Source: Candidatus Melainabacteria bacterium
Lineage (GTDB): Bacteria > Cyanobacteriota > Vampirovibrionia > Vampirovibrionales > JAJTHC01
Direction: 5' to 3'
Length of the DNA stretch: 6,968 nt
NCBI GenBank assembly: GCA_026389055.1
Contig: JAPLIO010000084.1
Coordinates: forward strand, 1 to 6,968
The notes below the pieces were generated by a model. It saw only the letters and a program-made list of their open reading frames with translations. It was not told the DNA's origin and did no database searches. Below are positions 1 to 5,402 of the stretch, piece after piece; the first letter of the stretch is position 1, and each line of letters starts with the position of its first letter. The position numbers and the translations under genes are program-made.

Positions 1-952
1 CCAAAAAAGAATGAGGGACAAGCAATACCGTATTTTATCACTGTTTCAAGACGTTCATATTGGTCTCTCGCCCAAACAAGGTAACTTAAATTGGTTGATG
101 CAAACACGGCAAACAATCCACCCACTGATAGGAAAATACCACTGGTATAATCCATTGAATTACGAATAGCCAACCAAACCTTAGAAGGGTTTTTCTCTGA
201 TGAGGTCATATGATGAGCCAACGTGGCTATAGTGGCAGGCAGTAGTACACAACCCACCTGTAATCCCATTTTTGTGGCGAAATGGTCGTCTTTGGATTGA
301 GACTGGGCTAACACTTTCGCTTTATCATCCGATAAATAAGTTTCTGAGCCCGTGAAGCGATCTTTATGAGCCACCGTCCTAGTTACCCATTGTTTAACGG
401 GCGAAATTAAACTTAAGCCTAAGGAAGTCAATAATAAATCGCCCAATAAAACGGCTTTTTTGGCTTTGTAAACGTTTTTCAAACAATCAGAGTTAAAGGC
501 AATTTCCCCGAGGGCTTTTTCTATTTGTTGGGCTTCTGTTTGTAAGCCTTTGTTAATAAACCCTAGCTTATCAAACCAATTGGGGTTGGCTAAGCGTTGG
601 TGGGTTCTGGCAAGGTGTTTATCAAGATGTTGTTGGGCTAAAGCTTTGTTACCTGCATCTAAGTGTTGCCAGTTAAGTTTGAAGAAGGATTGATTCCCTT
701 TCAGCCAGTTATCGCCAAAACTTTGTTGAGTGCCAACACGTAAATGGGTACCAGCAATAGCCCCATGGTGGTTGAAATAACAATATGGATGAGGTTTTCT
801 CGTCTTTCATCTTGGTTTCTGGAAGCACAATAAACAGGGATGTTGAAGCCCGTTACATCTAACGCCGTTCGGTAAATCATATCATTACTTTGCACAAAGT
901 TAGCCCCTTGTATAAAAGGCGAACGGCTTAAGTTGGTGGAAAGCGTAGACAT
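1..952 (-). pseudogene. Multi-spanning membrane protein, partial, with apparent frameshift
   Basis: The gene starts at ATG 952-950, with an AAGAAGGT ribosome site about 13 bases upstream, and runs off the left edge. The first frame encodes 83 residues and stops at 701-703. It contains a motif A-S-R-N-Q-D-E-R-R-E near residues 43-52, then a hydrophobic segment at about 54-77. A second frame (-1 relative) is open from about 806 down to base 1. It has no ATG, GTG or TTG until 482-480, so it cannot easily be an independent gene. It encodes about three further membrane segments (near 440-390, 270-225 and 150-90). Adding one T to the minus-strand T run (717-720) would join the frames as ...LNKV-F-GDNWLKG.... 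I do not recognise the function. It weakly recalls conserved hypothetical membrane proteins of Melainabacteria. It could be a decayed gene, a sequencing indel, or a phase-variable or recoded gene. Confidence 0.7.
713..721 (-). other. Probable frameshift site (short homopolymer)
   Basis: The plus strand reads ATCGCCAAAACTTTG around here. On the coding strand, codons AAA GTT TTG GCG lead to an early TGA at 703-701. With five T residues instead of four, the reading becomes AAA GTT TTT GGC GAT AAC TGG, which continues into the long downstream frame. No classical X-XXY-YYZ slippery heptamer is in phase, which favours an indel over programmed frameshifting. Confidence 0.6.
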
Positions 953-990
953 TGTTGCTTAGTAATACCTTCTTTTAAGCTTTTATAACA

Positions 991-1019
991 ATACTATTAA
1001 AGAATAAAAAAGAGTTCAA
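991..1019 (-). promoter_or_regulatory. Candidate sigma70-type promoter for the leftward membrane protein gene
   Basis: On the minus strand, TTGAAC (1019-1014) is followed by a 17-base spacer and TAGTAT (996-991), each a 4 of 6 match to consensus. It lies about 40 bases upstream of the ATG at 952 in an AT-rich stretch. A TTATAA a little further downstream could be an alternative -10. This is inferred from sequence only. Confidence 0.3.
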
Positions 1020-1092
1020 GTGCTAGTCTGTTAAAAAAAGGAGAGAGCCGTTGGTATTTTCATGGGTTTGTGGTAACTTAAATTTATGTATT

Positions 1093-1197
1093 GATTGAAC
1101 TTGGATGCTTCAACAACAAATCTTACTATTTGTTGATTCCATTCAATCAGCTGTATTTTAAACAGAATGAGCCTTCAGCCCTTCGGCACCCTCATTC
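1093..1197 (+). promoter_or_regulatory. Structured leader upstream of rplI
   Basis: Two nested stem-loops occupy the 130 bases before rplI. The first has an outer stem GATTGAA (1093-1099) with TTCAATC (1142-1148), enclosing a perfect 8-bp hairpin CAACAAAT (1114-1121) and ATTTGTTG (1128-1135) with a 6-base loop. The second has an outer stem GAATGAG (1165-1171) with CTCATTC (1191-1197), enclosing GCC-CTTC-GGC (1178-1187). Neither ends in a T run, so they do not look like terminators. Ribosomal protein genes often carry autoregulatory leaders, and this could be one. I do not recognise the fold, and no clear promoter was found upstream. Confidence 0.4.
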
Positions 1198-1225
1198 CAC
1201 TACACGATTTTGGAGACACTTCACC

Positions 1226-1681
1226 ATGGAAGTTATTTTAAACAAAGCCGTCGAAAACGTTGGTTTTCAAGGCGATTTATTGAACGTTTCTAACGGGTAC
1301 GCCCGTAACTTCTTGTTCCCTCGCAACTTGGCAGTGCCTGCTTCCGCTGGTGCTAAAAAGAATTTGCTAGCCCAACAGGAACAACAAAAACAACAAGCCC
1401 AAAAACGCTATGAAGCCGATGTGGCCACTGCGGCTAAATTGAAAGCCATCAGCCCCTTGGTTGTTGAAGCGACTGTTGGCGACGATGGTAAATTGTTCGG
1501 TACTATTACACCGAAAGAAGTGGCTCGGTTGTTGGAAGAAAAATCTGGCATTACATTAGACCGTAAAAACCTAACCATTGGTAGAGCCTTAAACCGTGTG
1601 GGTTCTTACGATTTAGAATACCGTTTGTCTTCTTTGGTTAAAGCTGCATTGGTTATTGAAATTGCCGCTGCTGCAGAGTAA
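1226..1681 (+). CDS. rplI: 50S ribosomal protein L9
   Basis: This encodes bacterial L9 (bL9), which binds domain V of 23S rRNA near the base of the L1 stalk and helps maintain reading frame. The product is 151 residues, normal for the family. The N-terminal RNA-binding domain is clear (residues 1-40: MEVILNKAVENVGFQGD, then VSNGYARNFLFPRNLAVPA). A long Gln/Lys-rich connecting helix follows (about 41-74). The C-terminal domain includes GKLFGTITPKEV (88-99) and VGSYDLEYRL (125-134). The ATG at 1226 is chosen because MEVIL is the universal L9 start and GGAG (1212-1215) precedes it by 10 bases. An in-frame TTG at 1091 is not credible. The gene is not next to rpsF or rpsR, its usual partners, and is followed by its own terminator. 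A structured leader lies upstream. Confidence 0.97.
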   Translation: MEVILNKAVENVGFQGDLLNVSNGYARNFLFPRNLAVPASAGAKKNLLAQQEQQKQQAQKRYEADVATAAKLKAISPLVVEATVGDDGKLFGTITPKEVARLLEEKSGITLDRKNLTIGRALNRVGSYDLEYRLSSLVKAALVIEIAAAAE

Positions 1682-1696
1682 CTGTTAATTCTTTTG

Positions 1697-1729
1697 ATAG
1701 GGGTGTGTTTTAACGCCCCTATTTTTATT
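1697..1729 (+). terminator. Intrinsic terminator after rplI
   Basis: A 9-bp stem, ATAGGGGTG (1697-1705) with CGCCCCTAT (1714-1722), contains one G-T wobble. It has an 8-base loop and is followed by TTTTATT. It lies 15 bases past the rplI stop and before pth, so pth may rely on read-through or on its own promoter. Confidence 0.85.
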
Positions 1730-1761
1730 GTGGCAGGGCTTTAAAAGGTAACTTTTTTTCC

Positions 1762-2376
1762 GTGAATGCGTTGATGAAATTAGTGGGAAGTAAACTGCCC
1801 TTTCAAGTGGATTGGCTGATAGTGGGCTTGGGCAACCGCGGCACACAATATGCGGATACGCCCCATAATATCGGTTTCCAAGCCCTAGATGCCTTTGCCA
1901 AAGCACACCAAGTTAGCTTTAAGCTAGAAAAAAAGGCGTTGGCAGAAGTGGCGATTTTAACGTTGGGAAATCAACGGCTATTACTGCTAAAACCACTCAC
2001 TTACATGAATTTATCAGGGCAATGCGTAGAACCCTTTCGGCAACTATACCAGCTACCTGTAGAACGATGTTTGGTTATTGTCGATGAAATCAATCTGCCC
2101 TTAGGGGCGGTTCGCATCAGGGCTAAAGGTAGTGCTGGCGGTCAAAATGGGATGAAGCACTTACTACAGTGTTTCCAGCAAAACCAAAATTTTCCTCGCA
2201 TCCGCTTGGGTATTGGGCCTCAGCCTGCGGGTGTTGCGTTAGAAGATTTTGTGTTAGCCCCGTATTCTGTTAGCCAACAGGAACAACTGCCCACCGTGTT
2301 AAACAAGGCAGTTTTGTGTGTTGAAACGTTTCTTGAAAAGGGGTTGTTAGAAGCTCAAAACGCTTGTAACTCTTAA
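1762..2376 (+). CDS. pth: Peptidyl-tRNA hydrolase
   Basis: Cytoplasmic esterase that cleaves peptidyl-tRNA released from stalled ribosomes and so recycles tRNA. The 204-residue product matches the Pth family throughout: GLGNRGTQYADTPHNIGF (22-39), PLTYMNLSG (78-86), VDEINLPLG (107-115), GSAGGQNGMKH (123-133) and RLGIGPQP. The counterparts of the E. coli catalytic and binding residues are visible as N25, H35 (catalytic His), N83, D108 and N129. The residue equivalent to E. coli His113 is Gln128. The family core begins near residue 18, so there is a short N-terminal extension. GTG at 1762 is preferred because AAAAGGT lies about 13 bases upstream. ATG at 1774 is the alternative but has a spacing of about 25. 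It follows rplI by 80 bases with a terminator between them. Confidence 0.95.
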   Translation: MNALMKLVGSKLPFQVDWLIVGLGNRGTQYADTPHNIGFQALDAFAKAHQVSFKLEKKALAEVAILTLGNQRLLLLKPLTYMNLSGQCVEPFRQLYQLPVERCLVIVDEINLPLGAVRIRAKGSAGGQNGMKHLLQCFQQNQNFPRIRLGIGPQPAGVALEDFVLAPYSVSQQEQLPTVLNKAVLCVETFLEKGLLEAQNACNS

Positions 2377-2433
2377 TATCAATTCAATCATTAAATGATG
2401 TCTTTTATCATCGATTGTTATTCCTTGCTTTTG

Positions 2434-2659
2434 CTGGTTGGTTTGTCAGGGGACTGCTGTTTGGCAGCCCCCCGACACGCTTTTTAATTATTTCTGGACA
2501 AATTCAGGGGCAAGCCCCTACGGAAAGACCGCCCTAAACGCCACCCCCCTATGCCACCAGACGGGCATTGACGGGGGATGTTCTTTTTGCCCCTTCGGTG
2601 GACGGAACGCATCGGCGACTGCAGGGCAAACGCGATGGTCGTTCCTACTGGTTGGTTTG
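2434..2659. repeat. GC-rich non-coding repeat-like insertion with 12-bp direct repeats
   Basis: The sequence CTGGTTGGTTTG occurs perfectly at 2434-2445 and 2648-2659, bracketing about 202 bp that is roughly 58% GC by my count in an otherwise AT-richer region. The block holds at least four stem-loops: 2445-2476; AGGGGC-AA-GCCCCT at 2507-2520; CCACC/GGGCA pairing with TGCCC/GGTGG across 2554-2601; and GGAACG/ATCG pairing with CGAT/CGTTCC across 2604-2645. The weak plus-strand open frame here has Cys, Pro and Trp-rich translation unlike its neighbours, so I do not call a gene. On the minus strand, phrases such as GTAGGGGCTTGCCCCT resemble intergenic repeats seen in many genomes. The direct repeats look like a target-site duplication, but no terminal inverted repeats are obvious. 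Confidence 0.6.
2445..2485. terminator. Hairpin downstream of pth, possible weak terminator
   Basis: A 13-position stem pairs 2445-2457 with 2464-2476 around the loop TGTTTG. On the plus strand two pairs are A-C mismatches. On the minus strand the same positions become G-T wobbles, giving continuous pairing. On the plus strand ACGC and TTTTT (2481-2485) follow, so it may end pth transcription. It may equally be only part of the inserted repeat. Confidence 0.35.
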
Positions 2660-2689
2660 GATGATTACGCTACTCATACTGAATAGAGA

Positions 2690-4342
2690 TTAGGTGGTTG
2701 GGGTTGTTTTGAAAAGCCGTAACGCTGTGGCATCGCCCGCTTTGGAAAGTTGATATTCCGTTGATTTTGCTGTGCCTGTTAAATCAGGTACCATCGTAAT
2801 AAAATGCTTAGCTAGGGCTAATTCTAGCACGGTATGGTTGGCGTTAGGCTTACTAGCAGAAGAAAGCAAGTGGTTCAACTGACGCAACGAAAAAGCTTCT
2901 TTCTGTTCTTGTTGCTTCAAGAAATAAGCCCCTAATAGAAGGAAATCCATCGGTGTTTCAGGGCGGGTTACCTTCAACAACTGTGTAAAAGAAGTTATTT
3001 CCGCAAAAGGGTTGTTATTGTTGGGTGGGGTGATGGCGGGAAGCGTTACTACTGCTTCTTCAGCTGGCTCTTCTTGGGCAGGTTCTTCTATTGCCAAGTT
3101 TTCTTCCACTTCAGGGTCTGTTTCTGCTTCGGGCGTATCAGTAAACAAGCCGACTATTTCAAAGCCATCAATCTTCTCTGGTTCAGTGGTTGCTTCTGCC
3201 TCAAGGGCTTGCGTTGGGGTTTCTGCTTCTTCGGTAGAAAAATCTTCCATCAGTGAACCCAATACGGCTGCGAAGTCTTTTTCGTTGGCTTCCGCTTCTG
3301 TTTCAGATGCTTCATTGTTTTTTAGGGCTTCTTCTGAGCCAATAAGGCTACTTTCTATTTCACTTTCTGCAGAAAACAGAGGGTCTTCAGTTTCAGCGAT
3401 CATTGTTTCAGATTCTTCTTCTGTAGCAAGCAAAGTGGCTGTTTTTGAGCTATGACTATTGGGGTAAGCTTTGTGTTTTTCCCGTTCCAAGGCAGATTCT
3501 AACCACGCTTTTTGCTGGGCTAATTCCGTTTCGAGTGCTTCCGAAAAATAGTCTTCAATAGGCAATAAGGCCGTATCTGGCTGGATTGATTTTGAAGCCT
3601 GTTGGGTAGGTTTTTCGGTTACGCTAATGGTGGTTTTGGAAGAATGCTTAACGCCTAAATAATCTGCTATTTGGGCTTCAATAGGTGTTTCAAATTCTAA
3701 CTCTATGGAAGTAGGGCAGGGGTCTTCTTCTTCTGAGTCTGACTGTAGCAAGGAATCTTCGGGTGTGTTATCGGCTTCTTGTATGCCTAGCAGTGCAGAA
3801 AGTAGGTGGGTTGTAGTGCTTGTTTCTTCCCCTCTGTGGGTTGCAGGGGTTTCTAGTTTAATGCGTTCTTGTAACGCCGTAATAACTTCTTCCACTGGCT
3901 TTACAGCCTCTTGAGTGGGCATTTCTTGTTCTGCTTCAACGACAACTAATTGTTCAGCATCCTCTTCCACAGATACAGAAAATAGCATGGGGGCGTGCAT
4001 GGGTTGTACCACATGCGTTTGCAGACGCACCATTTGTGCGGCAATAAACCCTTGATTGGCTGAAAACAAGCAGAGTTCTGCACCGTTTTCTCTCCATTTT
4101 AGCTCGTAGGGTAGCGGTTTTTCAGGTGCTACATCTGGGGGAGGTATCTTTTGTGTGTTGCCTACCAACAGGGCTAGTTCTGCCAAGGTGAGTTTGGGGT
4201 ATTTTTTAGGCGTGTACCGCTTTTTACCAGCTTTTGATTGGCTGGTGGCTTTGGTTTTTTTACCGTTTACTTCGGAAGAGGAGGCAGAACGGTTGTTTTT
4301 AGTTGATTGGGTGGGTGAAGAAGAGACAGGAGACATCATCAT
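2690..4342 (-). CDS. Large acidic protein with small N-terminal module and winged-helix-like C-terminus
   Basis: I do not recognise a named function for this 550-residue product. Residues 1-50 are Ser/Lys/Thr-rich, basic and probably disordered. Residues 79-104 form a short module that matches the whole core of the 47-residue protein encoded just upstream: 11 of 26 identical without gaps. Residues of about 120-444 are a Glu/Thr/Ser/Pro-rich acidic stretch with no tandem repeats and no membrane segment. Residues 445-540 look folded: helices around TSFTQLLKV, MDFLLLGAYFLKQQ, SLRQLNHLLS and TVLELALAKHFITMVPDL, then EYQLSKAGDATAL, a layout typical of a winged helix with a closing 'Y.Ls..G' strand. 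The start is ATGATGATG; the first ATG is taken, though any of the three could serve and the ribosome site (TTTAGG, about 15 bases off) is weak. It is likely cotranscribed with the 47-residue gene. Confidence 0.85.
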   Translation of the reverse strand: MMMSPVSSSPTQSTKNNRSASSSEVNGKKTKATSQSKAGKKRYTPKKYPKLTLAELALLVGNTQKIPPPDVAPEKPLPYELKWRENGAELCLFSANQGFIAAQMVRLQTHVVQPMHAPMLFSVSVEEDAEQLVVVEAEQEMPTQEAVKPVEEVITALQERIKLETPATHRGEETSTTTHLLSALLGIQEADNTPEDSLLQSDSEEEDPCPTSIELEFETPIEAQIADYLGVKHSSKTTISVTEKPTQQASKSIQPDTALLPIEDYFSEALETELAQQKAWLESALEREKHKAYPNSHSSKTATLLATEEESETMIAETEDPLFSAESEIESSLIGSEEALKNNEASETEAEANEKDFAAVLGSLMEDFSTEEAETPTQALEAEATTEPEKIDGFEIVGLFTDTPEAETDPEVEENLAIEEPAQEEPAEEAVVTLPAITPPNNNNPFAEITSFTQLLKVTRPETPMDFLLLGAYFLKQQEQKEAFSLRQLNHLLSSASKPNANHTVLELALAKHFITMVPDLTGTAKSTEYQLSKAGDATALRLFKTTPTT

Positions 4343-4419
4343 AAAAAAACAACAAACCTAAAGGCAGTGGTAACGCTTAAAAAACAAAAAGGGTGAACAG
4401 TCGCTTGAATAAAACGAGG

Positions 4420-4563
4420 TTATTCAGCTTCTGGGGTGGCGGTAGCGGCACTTAGTAATAGTGAACGCCACGCATCCATTTGGGCTTCGATAAATTGAGC
4501 ATCGTCGCTTTTTAGTTCTAATTCTAGTTCGCCTTTTTTGAGTTTGAAGATATAATCGCTCAT
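4420..4563 (-). CDS. 47-residue protein, stand-alone copy of the module in the downstream 550-residue protein
   Basis: The product is small and of unknown function. The start at 4563 is chosen because AAGGAG (4581-4576) precedes it by 12 bases and because a promoter upstream would begin transcription near 4594, downstream of the earlier in-frame ATG at 4605. Residues 4-29 align without gaps to residues 79-104 of the downstream protein, sharing Y4, K7, E14, L15, L17, S19, F24, I25, A27, Q28 and M29. The pattern suggests two short alternating strands (IFKLKKGELELELKS) followed by a helix (AQFIEAQMDAWRSLLLSA) and an acidic tail. It lies 77 bases upstream of the 550-residue gene on the same strand with no terminator between them, so an operon is likely. 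The two products may bind the same partner or each other; that is inference. Confidence 0.75.
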   Translation of the reverse strand: MSDYIFKLKKGELELELKSDDAQFIEAQMDAWRSLLLSAATATPEAE

Positions 4564-4600
4564 GGTAATAAGAGGCTCCTTTTGGTTACTTGAATGGTGA

Positions 4601-4630
4601 ATCATAAAAATAGGGTTATACCAATTTCAA
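4601..4630 (-). promoter_or_regulatory. Sigma70-type promoter for the 47/550-residue gene pair
   Basis: On the minus strand, TTGAAA (4630-4625) and TATGAT (4606-4601) are separated by 18 bases; each box matches consensus at 5 of 6 positions. Transcription would start near 4594, about 30 bases before the ATG at 4563. The -35 box lies inside the left terminal inverted repeat of the 4618-4745 element. Confidence 0.6.
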
Positions 4631-4745
4631 ATAGAACTATCGTCAGCGTCTACAAAATCCTCAACGTACTTCTGTGTACGCCTGCGGTTTTTTACTTGAC
4701 AGTGCCTAGTATCCATCTAACGCTATTCCTATTTGAAAATGGTAT
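4618..4745. mobile_element. MITE-like element with terminal inverted repeats
   Basis: The 25-base ends, 4618-4642 and 4721-4745, are inverted copies matching at 21 of 25 positions, with a shared core TTTCAAATAG/CTATTTGAAA. The interior (about 78 bp) has no open frame. It contains a hairpin, CGTAC (4665-4669) with GTACG (4676-4680), extended by CC/GG and by AAAA (4654-4657) with TTTT (4688-4692), so it could also terminate transcription. The ends read TA-CC...GG-TA, compatible with a TA target duplication as in IS630/Tc1-mariner-derived MITEs. No transposase gene is in the window. It lies between divergent genes, 55 bp from the 47-residue gene. Confidence 0.7.
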
Positions 4746-4782
4746 TAGATTCTAACTTAAGGCTTATTGTAGCTTATTTTAT

Positions 4783-4794
4783 TAGGCTAGCCTA
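4783..4794. repeat. 12-bp perfect palindrome
   Basis: TAGGCTAGCCTA lies in the intergenic DNA upstream of the coiled-coil protein gene. It is short enough to be chance, but an operator half-site pair is possible. Around it (4746-4970) I see no convincing promoter or other gene. Confidence 0.25.
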
Positions 4795-4970
4795 CGGGAT
4801 GCGGGTGGTTGTGGAAAAATATCCTCTATTTGTCATAGATGGCATCTTGTTTTATTTCCCCCCGCACAAAAGCAGTATCTTTATGGTTTTATATCAATAA
4901 GGGATACTATGGGGACGCCATTCTGCTTTTAATGGTACCCAAGCAAGTTAAGAAAGTGTGTGCTAGTTTT

Positions 4971-5315
4971 ATGGGTTTGTTTGTTAATACCATGCGATTA
5001 TACGCTGCCATTAGTAGGCAAAGAGATTTAGAACTAGAATCTCAATTTATTTCCATGCACAAAATTCAGTTAGGGAACTCTCAAGCTGAATTGGGTAACA
5101 TGTATGGTAAGCTAGACCCTGCCAGTGAGGCAGCGAGAATTCTAGATTCCCGTATAAAACAGTTGCAACATGCTGAAACGGTTTTAGATAACCAAATTAG
5201 CCGTATTCAATCTCAAACTAAAATACTAGATCAAGAAATTCAGGAAGCTAGACAGAATATTGATAAGGCAATTAAAAATACCTTTGGCTTATCTCAAGCC
5301 TTTGGGGGCGGATAG
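4971..5315 (+). CDS. Small coiled-coil protein
   Basis: The function is unknown. With the start at 4971 the product is 114 residues. Residues 1-35 form a probable helix (LFVNTMRLYAAISRQRDLELE), and residues 53-104 show heptad-like spacing of Leu and Ile with many Gln and Glu, typical of a coiled coil. The tail is FGGG. There is no signal peptide or transmembrane helix in this form. The frame is open back to an ATG at 4839, with further ATGs at 4932 and 4992, and no start has a good ribosome site. 4971 is chosen because conserved-looking helical sequence begins there, while the upstream translation looks non-coding. It recalls short coiled-coil hypothetical proteins of Melainabacteria with a similar N-terminus, from memory only. 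A strong terminator follows. Confidence 0.7.
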   Translation: MGLFVNTMRLYAAISRQRDLELESQFISMHKIQLGNSQAELGNMYGKLDPASEAARILDSRIKQLQHAETVLDNQISRIQSQTKILDQEIQEARQNIDKAIKNTFGLSQAFGGG

Positions 5316-5349
5316 TTAATCAATTAAAGGAATGTCTTCATAGCCTATT

Positions 5350-5384
5350 AAAAACGGGAGGGTTTTAAACCCTCCCGTTTTATG
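5350..5384. terminator. Bidirectional intrinsic terminator between convergent genes
   Basis: A perfect 12-bp stem, AAAACGGGAGGG (5351-5362) with CCCTCCCGTTTT (5370-5381), has a 7-base loop TTTTAAA. The flanking A and T runs serve as U tracts in both directions. It lies 35 bases past the plus-strand stop at 5315 and 21 bases past the minus-strand stop at 5403. Confidence 0.9.
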
Positions 5385-5402
5385 TTGGTTTTAACGTCAA
5401 AC

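Noticed and set aside
713..730. Programmed -1 frameshifting in the membrane protein gene
   Set aside because: No in-phase slippery heptamer is present and no strong downstream pseudoknot was seen; a one-base indel is simpler. Not fully excluded.
1091..1225. N-terminal extension of L9 from TTG 1091
   Set aside because: The canonical MEVIL start at 1226 has its own ribosome site, and the extension coincides with leader hairpins.
1685..1906. Minus-strand open frame over the rplI terminator and the start of pth
   Set aside because: It overlaps a clear terminator and conserved Pth coding sequence, with no ribosome site.
2438..2686. Plus-strand open frame of 82 codons after pth
   Set aside because: It lies over the GC-rich hairpin block, has no ribosome site, and its translation is rich in Cys, Trp and Pro with no protein-like pattern. 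It is explained by structured non-coding repeat DNA.
3012..3914. Ser-rich plus-strand open frames opposite the 550-residue gene
   Set aside because: They are antisense shadows. Glu codons of the acidic linker read as Ser and Phe on the opposite strand, and there is no ribosome site or independent support.
4654..4693. Stand-alone terminator at the hairpin with T6
   Set aside because: It lies inside the inverted-repeat element and no plus-strand gene ends just upstream, so it is described as part of the element.
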